From Candidatus Gastranaerophilales bacterium (GTDB taxonomy: Bacteria > Cyanobacteriota > Vampirovibrionia > Gastranaerophilales > Gastranaerophilaceae), in the NCBI GenBank assembly GCA_944323255.1, contig CALURU010000005.1, positions 1-64,000 on the forward strand: a stretch of 64,000 nucleotides of DNA, read 5' to 3'. The position numbers and the translations under genes are program-made. Numbering within the stretch: the stretch's first letter is position 1; every line of letters starts with the position of its first letter. Below, one piece after another: positions 16,015-25,570 of the stretch. The notes under the pieces are model-generated. The model was not told the origin of the DNA, ran no database searches, and saw only the letters and a program-made list of their open reading frames with translations.

Positions 16015-16353
16015 ATGATGAAAATATATGATGACAAAAAGTTTATAGGGAATGTTATCAGAAAGGCCAGAAGAGGTGCAAAACTTAGTCAGGCAGAGCT
16101 TTCTGAAAAACTGGAAATGTCAGAAAAAAATCTCGGTAATATTGAAAATGGCAAGCAATTTCCCCAGATTAATAACTTTTTTAGAATTATTGAAGAATTA
16201 AACTTAAGTTTAGAAGATTTTGGAGTTAAAACTTGTAAGACATCATTTGATATCAGGGAAGAATTTTTGAAAGAAATTTACCTTGCTAATCAAACTGAAA
16301 TAGAGGTTTTTAACAATATTTTACAATCATTAAAAAAATTAAATAGAAGCTAA
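16015..16353 (+). CDS. XRE-family DNA-binding regulator
   Basis: 112 residues. Helix-turn-helix at about 10-68 (IGNVIRKARRGAKLSQAELS, then SEKNLGNIENGKQFP). The C-terminal helical tail has no recognised domain. Two consecutive ATGs follow an AGAGGAA site; the second (16018) is equally possible. It has the same architecture as the regulator at 11128, with lower similarity. It lies directly before ispE, which appears to have its own promoter. Confidence 0.83.
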   Translation: MMKIYDDKKFIGNVIRKARRGAKLSQAELSEKLEMSEKNLGNIENGKQFPQINNFFRIIEELNLSLEDFGVKTCKTSFDIREEFLKEIYLANQTEIEVFNNILQSLKKLNRS

Positions 16354-16360
16354 TTCATGT

Positions 16361-16366
16361 TATAAT
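16361..16366 (+). promoter_or_regulatory. -10 box of a probable leaderless ispE promoter
   Basis: A consensus TATAAT ends 6 nt before the ispE ATG at 16373, with no Shine-Dalgarno between. The -35 region is weak. The predicted start of transcription falls on or within a base of the start codon. Confidence 0.5.
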
Positions 16367-16372
16367 TTACCT

Positions 16373-17224
16373 ATGAAAAGTGTTACGGTAAAATGTCCGG
16401 CAAAAATTAATCTTACGCTGGAAATTGTTAATAGAAGAGAGGACGGATTTCATAATATCAAAAGTATTATGCAAATGGTCGATTTGTACGATACTTTAAC
16501 GATTTCTGTTTCTGAAAATTCTCATAACGAAATTATTTTGAATGGTAACAGTGATGAAATTCCTTATAACGAAAAGAACCTTGTATATAAAGCGGCGGAT
16601 TTATTTTTTAAAGAAAGCGGGATTGAGGGTGTAAAAGCGGAAATTTTTATCGACAAAAAAATCCCTGTAGCAGCCGGTCTTGCGGGCGGAAGCACTGACG
16701 CTGCCGGAACATTTTTTGCCCTTAATGAAATTTTTGACAGGCCTTTAACAAAGGAAAAACTTCATGAACTTTGTGCAGGACTCGGTTCGGATTTGAATGT
16801 TTGTCTTGAAGGCGGATGTGTTCTTGCAACTTCAAGAGGTGAAAAGATTAGAAGGCTCAAAGCTGCTTCATATCCGGTAACAATTATTAAACCTAAAAAC
16901 CTCGGAATTTCAGCAAAAGAAGCTTATACAAAATATTCTTTGAAAGAAAATAAACCAAAATATAATATGACGGAAAAAATGCTGGAAGCACTGAACTTAG
17001 GTGAAGATATTACAAAATATTTGTACAATGATTTGGAATATGCGGTTTATGATGATTACAAAGAACTACAAACAATTAAAGATATTTACCCCGATTCCAT
17101 AATGTCCGGCTCCGGCTCTTCTTATTTTGTATTGAGAGATATTGAATCTGCATTAAATAATGATTATCAAATAATATCAGGTTTAAAATTTATAGACAAT
17201 GGGGTAAAAATAATAAATAATTGA
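16373..17224 (+). CDS. ispE: 4-diphosphocytidyl-2-C-methyl-D-erythritol kinase IspE
   Basis: Phosphorylates CDP-methylerythritol in the MEP isoprenoid pathway. 283 residues of the GHMP kinase fold. N-terminal CPAKINLTLEIVNRREDGFH, phosphate loop PVAAGLAGGSTDAAGTFFAL near 98-117, LGSDLNVCLEGG, and C-terminal SIMSGSGSSYFVL. pdxJ in the same window uses DXP, which the MEP pathway also supplies. There is no ribosome-binding site; see the -10 box just upstream. Confidence 0.95.
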   Translation: MKSVTVKCPAKINLTLEIVNRREDGFHNIKSIMQMVDLYDTLTISVSENSHNEIILNGNSDEIPYNEKNLVYKAADLFFKESGIEGVKAEIFIDKKIPVAAGLAGGSTDAAGTFFALNEIFDRPLTKEKLHELCAGLGSDLNVCLEGGCVLATSRGEKIRRLKAASYPVTIIKPKNLGISAKEAYTKYSLKENKPKYNMTEKMLEALNLGEDITKYLYNDLEYAVYDDYKELQTIKDIYPDSIMSGSGSSYFVLRDIESALNNDYQIISGLKFIDNGVKIINN

Positions 17225-17230
17225 GCGTAA

Positions 17231-17600
17231 GCCGGACTTGGCGGATTTATTCATACGAGTAATAAATAATTTGTCCAGCGCCCGGAAGTGATAAGTCTTT
17301 TTACTTACTTTTTCTACATAAGGTGGCATAGAAAGAATCGAGTTACACACAAGTTTGGAATAAAAGCTAAGAGCCGGACATGGCGGATTTATTCATACGA
17401 GTAAAAAATAATATGTCCGGCGCCCGGAAGTGATAAGTCTTTTTACTTACTTTTTCTACATAAGGTGGCATAGAAAGAATCGAGTTACACACAAGTTTGG
17501 AATATTAGTAAAGAGCCGGACATGGCGGATTTATTCATGCGAGTAATAAATAATTTGTCCGGCGACCGGAAGTGATAAGTCTTTTTGCTTACTTTTTCTA
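17231..17600. repeat. Three tandem 142-bp repeats with internal hairpins
   Basis: Units start at 17231, 17373 and 17515, exactly 142 bp apart; the third is cut short by tRNA-Glu. Each contains a hairpin. GCCGGACA pairs with TGTCCGGC, and inside it ATTTATT pairs with AATAAAT around a CATACGAG-type loop. Substitutions between copies (TCCAGC/TCCGGC, CATACG/CATGCG) are few. The shared tail CTTACTTTTTCTACA equals one arm of the palindrome at the tRNA 3' end. No protein is encoded, and it is not a CRISPR array. Confidence 0.9.
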
Positions 17601-17613
17601 CAGAAAAAGTAAG
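17588..17613 (-). terminator. Palindrome at the tRNA-Glu 3' end
   Basis: CTTACTTTTTCT pairs with AGAAAAAGTAAG around a 2-nt centre, immediately after tRNA-Glu on the minus strand. It probably ends or processes the tRNA transcript. One arm is also present in each upstream 142-bp repeat. Confidence 0.6.
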
Positions 17614-17685
17614 CGGCGGTAAGGGGAATTGAACCCCTGTTTGGAGAATGAGAATCTCCCGTCCTAACCACTAGACGATACCGCT
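17614..17685 (-). tRNA. tRNA-Glu(CTC)
   Basis: The minus strand has GCGGTATCGTCTAGTGGTTA, the typical glutamate D-arm region. Anticodon stem GGAGA/TCTCC encloses TTCTCAT, giving anticodon CTC. The T-arm is AGGGGTTCAATTCCCCT, and the acceptor is GCGGTA/TACCGC. The first acceptor pair is uncertain (A-C), so ends may be off by one. CCA is not encoded. It reads GAG; an abundant TTC isoacceptor is presumably elsewhere. Confidence 0.92.
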
Positions 17686-17689
17686 TTAA

Positions 17690-18289
17690 TTATATAGGAG
17701 TATAATCGGAATAGATTATACTCGACCAATCATCTTCAAAATAACTAATCTGGGTTAACGTTCCGGTTTTAATAAGATTTTTGAACTGGCTTACCGGATC
17801 AAGATTAAGTGTTTTTGCAATCGCAGATTGAATAACGTCCGGAGTTGTAACAACAATAATACGATTGCCTTTGTTTTCTTCAACCAGCTTATCAATTACC
17901 ACCGAAACTCTCTTATTGAAATCTTCAAGAGATTCGCCACCTTCAGGCTGCTGGGTAATAGCTTTTGGACCGTATTCATCGTAAACATCAGAATAAAGTC
18001 TTCCGCTCCATTCACCGTGATTTCTGGCTTTTAAATCAATCGTTGTGATTTCTTTTTTAAACAATTTGGCGATTATTTGAGCGGACTGTGTGCATCTTGC
18101 AGAAGCGCTTGTGTAAATTTTGTCATAAGCTACCGCTCTGTTTTCAAGATATTCGCAAACCTTTTCAATCTCTTCTTCACCAAATTCGTTTATCTTCGGG
18201 TATTTTTCAGTATCGCATATAATACCGTCCATAGAATGAACCGTTGCGCCGTGTGAAACAAAAGTAATTTTACATTTACGTTTAAACAT
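17690..18289 (-). CDS. Histidine phosphatase-superfamily protein
   Basis: 199 residues from the ATG at 18289, chosen because a promoter and an AGAGGG site lie just upstream. The fold is that of phosphoglycerate mutase/CobC-like phosphatases: SHGATVHSMDG at the start, IYTSASARCTQSAQIIAK, LKARNHGEWSGRLYSDV (with the catalytic acid region) and IIVVTTPDVIQSAI. The usual R-H-G catalytic triplet reads S-H-G, and the second-histidine position (usually SHG near the end) reads TTPD. Two normally essential residues are therefore replaced, and catalysis may be weak or lost. Substrate unknown. Confidence 0.75.
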   Translation of the reverse strand: MFKRKCKITFVSHGATVHSMDGIICDTEKYPKINEFGEEEIEKVCEYLENRAVAYDKIYTSASARCTQSAQIIAKLFKKEITTIDLKARNHGEWSGRLYSDVYDEYGPKAITQQPEGGESLEDFNKRVSVVIDKLVEENKGNRIIVVTTPDVIQSAIAKTLNLDPVSQFKNLIKTGTLTQISYFEDDWSSIIYSDYTPI

Positions 18290-18310
18290 TTTAAATACCC
18301 TCTGGCAGAT

Positions 18311-18340
18311 ATTATACCACAAAAAAAGTTTCGTCTACAA
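18311..18340 (-). promoter_or_regulatory. Promoter of the histidine phosphatase gene
   Basis: On the minus strand: TTGTAG (18340-18335), 18-bp spacer, TATAAT (18316-18311). The -10 is followed by a short leader containing AGAGGG before the ATG at 18289. Confidence 0.65.
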
Positions 18341-18446
18341 CTTTAGTTATAAAAAAATCATAAATCTCCCATATTTTTGTATAATTGACTTTTGAAATAA
18401 AAACATTAAACTAATGGTGTACAGGTATAAAATAAGGAGAGATCCT

Positions 18447-19001
18447 ATGAGTAAACGATTAGATGGTTCTTCATTATTTAGCGGAATTAATGCGGGTTTA
18501 ACAAACTCGTTTGCATTGTTATCAAGCCAGTATGAAGACGGATTAACATTAGAGAATTTAAACAAGTCTTTAACAAACACAAATATTACAAATACTGTTT
18601 ATGGTACAACATTTGCTTCGTACCTTACCAATAACTTTAATAGTGTTGACGCAAATTCTGACGGCACAATATCAGCAGATGAAATCCAGAGATTAATGAG
18701 CAATATGGCAACTCAAGGTTTAACAAGAGAGCAAATAATGTCTCTTGGTGCATCTTCCGGCATGAGCACCTCATTACAGGAAACTGTTTTGTCACATTTT
18801 GATGATATTGATACAAACAAGGATGGCAAAGTAACGAATCAGGAAATTAATGCTTATGGGGTTAATTCAGAAATAGAAAAACAAAAAGTAGAAGACAGAA
18901 ATCGTATAGTAAATAATATGTCACTATTTTATGGTGATGATTTAACCGAGTATGAAGGAAGTATGCTGGACTATCGTTATCTTGATGATGAAGAGAGCTA
19001 G
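18447..19001 (+). CDS. EF-hand calcium-binding protein
   Basis: 184 residues from the ATG at 18447, which has AAGGAGA seven bases upstream. Two canonical EF-hand loops are visible: DANSDGTISADE (about 70-81) and DTNKDGKVTNQE (about 120-131). Both have Asp/Asn/Asp at positions 1, 3 and 5, Gly at 6 and Glu at 12. There is no signal peptide. The N-terminal 60 residues are Ser/Asn/Leu rich, like a surface or scaffold segment. Calcium sensing or buffering is likely; the partner is unknown. It stands alone and ends at a strong terminator. Confidence 0.85.
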   Translation: MSKRLDGSSLFSGINAGLTNSFALLSSQYEDGLTLENLNKSLTNTNITNTVYGTTFASYLTNNFNSVDANSDGTISADEIQRLMSNMATQGLTREQIMSLGASSGMSTSLQETVLSHFDDIDTNKDGKVTNQEINAYGVNSEIEKQKVEDRNRIVNNMSLFYGDDLTEYEGSMLDYRYLDDEES

Positions 19002-19015
19002 TAAAAGTGGAAAGA

Positions 19016-19050
19016 AAAAAGGGCGCAGTGTTTTAACACTGCGCCCTTTT
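19016..19050. terminator. Strong bidirectional terminator
   Basis: GGGCGCAGTG pairs with CACTGCGCCC around TTTTAA, flanked by A6 and T4CTT. It is shared by the convergent EF-hand gene and the WecA/TagO-type gene. Confidence 0.9.
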
Positions 19051-19051
19051 C

Positions 19052-20125
19052 TTATTCTTCTCTTCTTATATCGTGCGGCTCAATTGCTTTAGGCTTAGTC
19101 ATAACACTTATGACGCTTAAAATCACCATAATAAGAATCAAAACCGCAATATATATAAAATAATTTTTCAAAGCTCCTGTAAAATACGTTGCAAGCGCTC
19201 CACCCACAATTGCAATTGATGTCAGGATTGCAACGGTAATTTTTTGTGAAAAGCCTGCTTTCAGAAGCTTATGATGAATGTGTTCAGCATCGGCAACAAA
19301 TGGGGATTTTCCTTTCATAATTCTTCTGAGGCTTGAGTATGTAATATCCATAATCGGCACTGCAAGTACCAGAAACGGCAGCAGAACCGCAATTGCAGCA
19401 CCTTTCATAACTCCTGCAATAGAGAGCGTTGCAAGCAGAAAACCCGAAAACAGAGCGCCTGAGTCTCCCATAAATATTTTTGCCGGATTAAAGTTAAAAG
19501 TCAGAAAAGCGAGCATAGAGCCTGCAAGAATAAATGCTATAAGTGCAGTAATCGGCTGGGCAGGCGTTACGGCAACCGCAATCAAAGCAAGAGTAATTGA
19601 ACTTACTGTAATTACCGAACCTGCAAGCCCGTCTACTCCGTCAATAAAGTTAACTGCGTTTGAAATTCCCACAATCCAGAGCAAAGTTATCGGATAAGAG
19701 AAAATTCCCAGATGGATAACTCCACCCATCGGATTAAATATTGTATCAATTTGTACGCCTAAAAGATAAACGATTGTTGCTATAGATAGTTGTATAACGA
19801 GTTTAAATTTAGCATCAAGATTATAGATATCATCTACTAAACCCAGCAGGAACATTAAAGAACCGCCGAGCAGAATTCCTGAAAGCAGGCTGCCATAAGG
19901 ATAATAACTCAATAGTACAAGAAATAAAAAAGTCAGCATTGCACTTGACCAAATGGCGACACCGCCAAGACGTGATATAGGAAACTTATGGATTTTTCTT
20001 TCGTTCGGAAGATCCACGAGTCCCTCTTTTTGAGAAAATTCAATAACCAGAGGTACAATAAAGACACCTATCAGGTATGAAATAAACGCTCCTATTATAT
20101 GTGCTTGTGTAAGTTTTATTATCAT
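19052..20125 (-). CDS. MraY/WecA-family undecaprenyl-phosphate sugar-1-P transferase
   Basis: Transfers a HexNAc-1-phosphate from UDP-sugar to the lipid carrier, starting a surface polymer. 357 residues with about 10-11 membrane helices. Signature loops: KIHKFPISRLGGVAIW (about 44), VNFIDGVDGLAGS (about 158, catalytic Asp), IFMGDSGALFSGFL (about 216) and HIHHKLLKAGFS (about 283), the last typical of WecA/TagO rather than MraY. The ATG has AAGGAC upstream. Exact sugar unresolved. Confidence 0.92.
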   Translation of the reverse strand: MIIKLTQAHIIGAFISYLIGVFIVPLVIEFSQKEGLVDLPNERKIHKFPISRLGGVAIWSSAMLTFLFLVLLSYYPYGSLLSGILLGGSLMFLLGLVDDIYNLDAKFKLVIQLSIATIVYLLGVQIDTIFNPMGGVIHLGIFSYPITLLWIVGISNAVNFIDGVDGLAGSVITVSSITLALIAVAVTPAQPITALIAFILAGSMLAFLTFNFNPAKIFMGDSGALFSGFLLATLSIAGVMKGAAIAVLLPFLVLAVPIMDITYSSLRRIMKGKSPFVADAEHIHHKLLKAGFSQKITVAILTSIAIVGGALATYFTGALKNYFIYIAVLILIMVILSVISVMTKPKAIEPHDIRREE

Positions 20126-20165
20126 TTTTGTCCTTATTATTGTTGTTGCTTAACCACTCAGTCAC

Positions 20166-20200
20166 TTTAGATGTAGGTCGGGTTTACTAACCCGCCATTA
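20166..20200. repeat. TGTAGGTCGGGTTT..AACCCGCC palindrome
   Basis: TGTAGGTCGGGTTTACTAAC followed by CCGCCA forms a GGGTT/AACCC stem between the WecA-type gene and glyA. It resembles the GTCAGGTAAAACCTGACCTA repeats at 1375 and 35066 in layout and in the shared GTAGGTC. Confidence 0.5.
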
Positions 20201-21436
20201 ACTATATAGTGGATATTTCTCACAGAGTTTGAGAGAATCCTGTCTTAATTTTGCGAGGATTTCTTCGTCATCCGAGTTTTTGATTGCTTCAGAGATGATT
20301 CTTGCGACTTCTCTCATATCATCTTCTTTGAAACCTCTGGTTGTCATAGCTGCAGCCCCGAGTCTTATTCCGCTTGTCACAAACGGGCTTTGAGGATCAT
20401 TCGGAACAGTGTTTTTGTTAGCGGTAATTCCGACTCTTTCAAGGACATTTGCCATGTCTTTTCCGGTTTTTCCGGTTTTTCTTAAATCGAGTGTCATAAG
20501 ATGGTTTTCGGTCATACCGCCTACGATATCCATCCCGTTATCAAGAAGCCCCTGCGCCATAGCTTTTGCATTTTTAACAATTTGCTTTGCATATTCTTTA
20601 AACTCAGGAGAAAGCGCTTCTTTTAGAGCGACAGCTTTACCTGCGATAATATGTTCCAGAGGACCGCCCTGGATTCCCGGGAAAACAGCCTTATCAATTG
20701 CGGCAGCGTATTGTTCATCACACATAATAATACCGCCTCTCGGACCTCTCAGGGTTTTGTGGGTTGTTGTGGTTACGATTTGCGCATACCCAGCCGGTGA
20801 AGGATGAACACCGCCAGCTACAAGTCCTGCAATGTGGGCAATATCAGCAAGCAAAATTGCCCCGACTTCATCTGCGATTTCTCTAAACTTTTTGAAATCT
20901 ATTATTTTAGAATAGTTGCTTGCGCCGCAAATGATTAACTTCGGCTTATGTTCAAGCGCCATTCTCTTCACGTCATCATAGTCAATATTCCCGTTCTCAT
21001 CAACGCCATAACTCTTTACATTAAAGAACAAGCCGGAAAAATTAACAGGTGATCCGTGGCTCAGGTGTCCTCCATTTGATAAATCCATACCCAAAACGTG
21101 ATCGCCGCTTTTTAAGAAAGCTGCAAAAACTGCCATATTTGCCTGCGCTCCGGAGTGGGGTTGAACATTGGCATGATCCATATGGAAAAGTTCACATGCT
21201 CTTTTTTGTGCCAGCTCTTCTACCTTGTCAATAACTTCACATCCGTTATAATAACGTTTATGGGGTTTACCCTCCGCATATTTATTTGTTAAAACGCTTC
21301 CGCAGGCTTCCATTACAGCAGGAGAGGTAAAGTTTTCACTTGCAATAAGTTCAATAGTTGTCTGCTGTCTTTTAAGCTCATCATCTATACATTGCGCAAC
21401 TTCCGTATCAACTGCCCTTAGTTTATCCAAATTCAT
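20198..21436 (-). CDS. glyA: Serine hydroxymethyltransferase GlyA
   Basis: PLP enzyme interconverting serine and glycine and charging tetrahydrofolate with one-carbon units. 412 residues, normal length. [20 protein letters not shown] near 28, [31 protein letters not shown], and the PLP lysine in [16 protein letters not shown] near 227. C-terminal [21 protein letters not shown] lies just before the ATG. Confidence 0.97.
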   Translation of the reverse strand: MNLDKLRAVDTEVAQCIDDELKRQQTTIELIASENFTSPAVMEACGSVLTNKYAEGKPHKRYYNGCEVIDKVEELAQKRACELFHMDHANVQPHSGAQANMAVFAAFLKSGDHVLGMDLSNGGHLSHGSPVNFSGLFFNVKSYGVDENGNIDYDDVKRMALEHKPKLIICGASNYSKIIDFKKFREIADEVGAILLADIAHIAGLVAGGVHPSPAGYAQIVTTTTHKTLRGPRGGIIMCDEQYAAAIDKAVFPGIQGGPLEHIIAGKAVALKEALSPEFKEYAKQIVKNAKAMAQGLLDNGMDIVGGMTENHLMTLDLRKTGKTGKDMANVLERVGITANKNTVPNDPQSPFVTSGIRLGAAAMTTRGFKEDDMREVARIISEAIKNSDDEEILAKLRQDSLKLCEKYPLYS

Positions 21437-21615
21437 ATCCCCTCCGCCTGCTTATTATAAGCATTCATTACTACTTACTTTTTAATATTATATGTAAAAA
21501 TAAAAACAAATGCAAAAATATGACACAATTGAAATTTAGTAAACTTTTGTAACTTTTTCTTCATAGAATAACAATTTTATTTTTGTTTTGTATTAATTGT
21601 ATTAGGAGAAAAATT

Positions 21616-22833
21616 ATGAAAATTCAATCAATTTCACCATATTACACAAACAGGCAAAAGGTTAAACCTTACGGATTAAAGAACGGTACACCTGTTATAC
21701 AGCAAAACAAAACAACTTCAGCATATCAGATTCCATATGCAATGATAAACTTTCGAGGCAATTCCTTAAATAAAATTTGGGATGAATATAACTGGTATAT
21801 TCGTCATGACAAGACGCCTGCAATTTTTTCTTTTTTGAAAATAAAAGAAGCTCCACAGATGATGGACAAGTTTTTGGCAGAAATATTAAGCACTCAAGAT
21901 AGAAGTCGTGAACTTATTTCAACAATAGTTCATCATCCCCGTGAAACTCAAGCGATAACGAGAGAATTAGCTTCTAAATTGCCGGTAGATTCTAAGAATT
22001 TAATGCCTTTTTTATATGATAGTCCATATAATAAAGCATACACAAATTTTATTGAATGGAAAATCAATAACACACATTCTGTAGAAGAGTTATTGAGAAT
22101 AAGACCAGATTGGAAGGGAAGTGTTTTACTTCAAAAGTATAAGGATTTAAAACATAATGATAACTTTGAAATAGGTAATATTCCAAAAGAACTTCCGGGT
22201 AAACATTTGTCACGAATTATAGAATATTTATCGACACAAATGGAATTTGGTATAAAGTCTAAAAAAGATATTCCTGCTTTAAAGCTGGATAATAGAACTT
22301 ATGAGTTCACATATTTTACGGAAGGACGTTCTGATAAAAATGTATTTGGAATATTTACTCCTGAAGGAAAGAAATTTGTATTAAAAATGAGCATACCTGA
22401 CAGAAAAAGTTTGGATAATCCGCTTGCACTGGGTACTCTTGCTAAAATTGACTCCTATTTAACATATAACAGAAGCAGAAATTCGGCTCCTTTATGCTAT
22501 TACAATCACAATAAGAATTTTTCAATTTATAAATATATTGAGCATATACCTACAAGAGATTGTCAGCATGATTTAATGAAAATTTCCAGAAACATGCCTG
22601 ATTTTTATGCACTTGGATTAAATTATAATGATACTGTAGGAAATAAAAACTTTTTCTTGTTAAACAATACATCTAATGCAGATTTAGTTAAATCTGTAGG
22701 ATTTCAAGAAGGCGTAAATCGTGGGGAATGGATATCTGTTGATAATGACCATGTTACGTATTCAAACAGACTACAACCGAGTATCTCGAAATATCACGCA
22801 CCCCTGCCAAATGGAATGCAAATTTGTGTATAG
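21616..22833 (+). CDS. NFRG-motif protein with a kinase-like C-terminal half
   Basis: 405 residues from the ATG at 21616 (AGGAGAAAAATT upstream). The N-terminus (MKIQSISPYYTNRQ) is low in charge pattern, and residues 50-53 read INFRG, a short early motif I associate with Gastranaerophilales proteins. The rest looks folded. From about 225: FTYFTEGRSDKNVFGIF, KKFVLKMSIPD (a VLK-type lysine strand), SIYKYIEHIP (hinge-like), FYALGLNYNDTVGNKNFFLL (catalytic-loop-like) and EWISVDNDH (DFG-like position). This order resembles a minimal protein-kinase-like fold, by inference only. It has no clear signal peptide and ends at a strong terminator. Confidence 0.5.
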   Translation: MKIQSISPYYTNRQKVKPYGLKNGTPVIQQNKTTSAYQIPYAMINFRGNSLNKIWDEYNWYIRHDKTPAIFSFLKIKEAPQMMDKFLAEILSTQDRSRELISTIVHHPRETQAITRELASKLPVDSKNLMPFLYDSPYNKAYTNFIEWKINNTHSVEELLRIRPDWKGSVLLQKYKDLKHNDNFEIGNIPKELPGKHLSRIIEYLSTQMEFGIKSKKDIPALKLDNRTYEFTYFTEGRSDKNVFGIFTPEGKKFVLKMSIPDRKSLDNPLALGTLAKIDSYLTYNRSRNSAPLCYYNHNKNFSIYKYIEHIPTRDCQHDLMKISRNMPDFYALGLNYNDTVGNKNFFLLNNTSNADLVKSVGFQEGVNRGEWISVDNDHVTYSNRLQPSISKYHAPLPNGMQICV

Positions 22834-22836
22834 TTT

Positions 22837-22872
22837 AATAAGGCGGACTTTTATTTAAAAGTCCGCCTTATT
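22837..22872. terminator. Strong bidirectional terminator
   Basis: AATAAGGCGGACTTTT pairs with AAAAGTCCGCCTTATT around a TATT loop, between the convergent NFRG gene and clpB. Confidence 0.9.
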
Positions 22873-22873
22873 C

Positions 22874-25468
22874 TTATGACTTCTCAAAAACGATTTCATC
22901 GTCTTTTGTATCAATTTTAATATTATCGCCATCAATAAATTTTTGAGCCAGAAGCAGTTTAGATAAAGGGTTCTCAACCATCTGCATAATGACTCGTTTG
23001 AGCGGTCTTGCACCATATACAGGGTTAAACCCACGTCTTGCAAGAAGCTCTTTTGCATCTTCTGTTATTTCAAAAGTGATATTCTTATCTGCAAGAAGCT
23101 TTCTCAAATGATCCATCTGAATATCAACAATTGATGACAACTGCTGCATTGTAAGAGCCTTGAAGAAGATAGTTTCATCAACCCTGTTTAGAAATTCCGG
23201 TTTAAACCGTTCTCTCATAACAGCCATAACTTTTTCTTTTGTTTCATCAAAGTTTCCGCCCGGATTGTTGATGGAATCCTCAAGAATAATTTCGCTTCCA
23301 ATATTGCTTGTCATAATGATAACAGTGTTTTTAAAATCAACGGTTCTGCCCTTGGAGTCAGTCAAACGCCCGTCATCAAAGATTTGTAACATCAGGTTGA
23401 ATACATCCGGATGAGCCTTTTCGATTTCATCAAAAAGAACTACTGAATAAGGTTTGCGTCTTACGGCTTCTGTAAGCTGTCCGCCTTCTTCGTAACCGAC
23501 GTATCCCGGAGGAGCTCCGACTAATCTTGCAACGTTGTGTTTTTCCATATATTCTGACATATCGATTCTGATGATTGCATCTTCATCGTTAAACAGAAAT
23601 TCTGCAAGAGTTTTGGCAAGTTCAGTCTTACCAACGCCAGTCGGACCTAAGAAAATAAATGTACCTATTGGGCGTTTCGGGTCTTTTAAACCTGAACGTG
23701 CACGTCTGATTGCATCAGATACTGTTTCAACCGCTTCATCCTGACCGATTAAACGCTTATGCAGAACATCTTCCATTCTCAGAAGCTTTTGCATTTCACT
23801 CTCAACCAGTCTATTTACAGGAATTCCCGTCCATTTGCTTACGATTTGGGCTATATCATCACCGTCAATTTCTTCTTTAAGAAGCTGGTTTTCGCTTTTT
23901 TCTTTACCTTGAATTGACTGCAATTTCTTTTCAAGTTCCATTAATTTGCCGTACTTGAGCTCTGCCGCTGTCTGCAAATCAGTGTTACGTTCGGCTTCAG
24001 CAATTTTGGTTTTAACCTGATCGATTTCATCTTTGATTGCAGCTTCACCGGTAATCGTATTTTTCTCAACTTCCCATTGGGCTTTTAACTTAGAAATTTT
24101 ACCTTCCAACTCATCAATCTCGGAAGTCAATTTGTCAATTTTTGCAATACATTCCGGAGAAGTTTCTTTCTTCAAGGCTTCTCTTTCGATTTCAAGCTGG
24201 ATCTTTTGTCTTAGCATAACATCAATTTCTTCCGGCATAGAATCAATTTCTATACGGAGAGCGGAAGCCGCTTCATCAATTAAGTCAATAGCTTTATCAG
24301 GAAGAAATCTGTCCGTAATATATCTGTCTGAAAGTTGTGCAGCCGCAATCAATGCACTGTCTAAGATTCTTACTCCGTGGTGAACTTCGTATTTTTCTTT
24401 CAAACCTCTCAAGATTGAAATAGTATCCTCAACAGAAGGCTCATCAACCAGTACCGGCTGGAAACGACGTTCAAGAGCAGGGTCTTTTTCGATATACTTA
24501 CGATATTCATTAATAGTTGTAGCACCGATTGTTCTTAATTCGCCTCTTGCGAGCATCGGCTTTAAGAGGTTTCCTGCATCCATAGAACCCTCGGTAGCGC
24601 CTGCTCCGACAACCGTATGCAACTCATCAATGAACATTACAATTTCGCCGTTTGATTCCTGAACCTCTTTTAATACGGCTTTCAAACGTTCTTCAAACTC
24701 GCCTCTGAATTTAGCCCCCGCAACAAGTGCGCCTAAATCAAGAGAAATAAGTTTTACGTTCTTTAAGCTTTCAGGAACATCGCCTCTTATTATTCTCTGG
24801 GCTAAACCTTCAACTATAGCGGTCTTACCTACACCCGGCTCACCTATAAGCACAGGGTTATTTTTTGTTCTTCTGTTTAAAACCTGTATGATACGTCTGA
24901 CTTCTTCGTCACGTCCGATTACAGGATCTAGTTTGCCCTTGCGGGCTTTTTCTGTCAGGTCGGTTGAGTATTTTTCAAGCGCCTTCATATTTTCTTCTGC
25001 ATTTTTATTATCCACTTTTTTGTTACCTCTAATCTTTCTCATTGCGTTCAAAACTGCATTTGTATCGACTTTGTTTCGTCTCAAAAGCTCTTTAATAAAA
25101 GAACCTTCCAGTTTGGTCATCGCAATTAATATACATTCGATTCCGATAAAATCATCTTTCAGGCTTTCCGCCTCCTGCGTTGCAATTTCAAGAAGCGAAT
25201 TGGTTTCTCTTGATAAGAAAACCTGCTGACCTGCAGTTACGCCGGACAAAGTCGGATATTCTTTAATCCTTGCAACAATTGCGTTAATAAAGTTTTGATT
25301 CAAGAGTTTCAACTCTTCCAAGTAATCCTTTGAAATTCCTTTATCCTCAATCATTGCCATAACAATGTGTTCCGGCTGAACCTCGGAATTTTTATAGTAA
25401 TCTTTTTTTGCGTTTGCAGCAAATATAATTTCCTGCGAATAATTTGTAAATTTTTCAAAATTAATCAT
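22874..25468 (-). CDS. clpB: Disaggregase ClpB
   Basis: Hexameric AAA+ chaperone that extracts proteins from aggregates with DnaK. 864 residues. Clp-N repeats 1-145; AAA1 with Walker [14 protein letters not shown] near 205; long coiled-coil M domain (about 400-530: [20 protein letters not shown]); AAA2 with [17 protein letters not shown] near 606 and [21 protein letters not shown]. The M domain identifies ClpB rather than ClpA or ClpC. No CIRCE element was seen upstream. Confidence 0.97.
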   Translation of the reverse strand: MINFEKFTNYSQEIIFAANAKKDYYKNSEVQPEHIVMAMIEDKGISKDYLEELKLLNQNFINAIVARIKEYPTLSGVTAGQQVFLSRETNSLLEIATQEAESLKDDFIGIECILIAMTKLEGSFIKELLRRNKVDTNAVLNAMRKIRGNKKVDNKNAEENMKALEKYSTDLTEKARKGKLDPVIGRDEEVRRIIQVLNRRTKNNPVLIGEPGVGKTAIVEGLAQRIIRGDVPESLKNVKLISLDLGALVAGAKFRGEFEERLKAVLKEVQESNGEIVMFIDELHTVVGAGATEGSMDAGNLLKPMLARGELRTIGATTINEYRKYIEKDPALERRFQPVLVDEPSVEDTISILRGLKEKYEVHHGVRILDSALIAAAQLSDRYITDRFLPDKAIDLIDEAASALRIEIDSMPEEIDVMLRQKIQLEIEREALKKETSPECIAKIDKLTSEIDELEGKISKLKAQWEVEKNTITGEAAIKDEIDQVKTKIAEAERNTDLQTAAELKYGKLMELEKKLQSIQGKEKSENQLLKEEIDGDDIAQIVSKWTGIPVNRLVESEMQKLLRMEDVLHKRLIGQDEAVETVSDAIRRARSGLKDPKRPIGTFIFLGPTGVGKTELAKTLAEFLFNDEDAIIRIDMSEYMEKHNVARLVGAPPGYVGYEEGGQLTEAVRRKPYSVVLFDEIEKAHPDVFNLMLQIFDDGRLTDSKGRTVDFKNTVIIMTSNIGSEIILEDSINNPGGNFDETKEKVMAVMRERFKPEFLNRVDETIFFKALTMQQLSSIVDIQMDHLRKLLADKNITFEITEDAKELLARRGFNPVYGARPLKRVIMQMVENPLSKLLLAQKFIDGDNIKIDTKDDEIVFEKS

Positions 25469-25570
25469 AATAAATTTAAACTCCGATTTTATGTAAAATT
25501 AACTGTATAATTAGTTTACACTTATGCTTATATTTATATTTTAATGCTATTTAAAAAAAATCAATTTTTT

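Noticed and set aside
17231-17600. CRISPR array
   Set aside because: Units are 142 bp and nearly identical throughout, with no unique spacers and no cas genes nearby.
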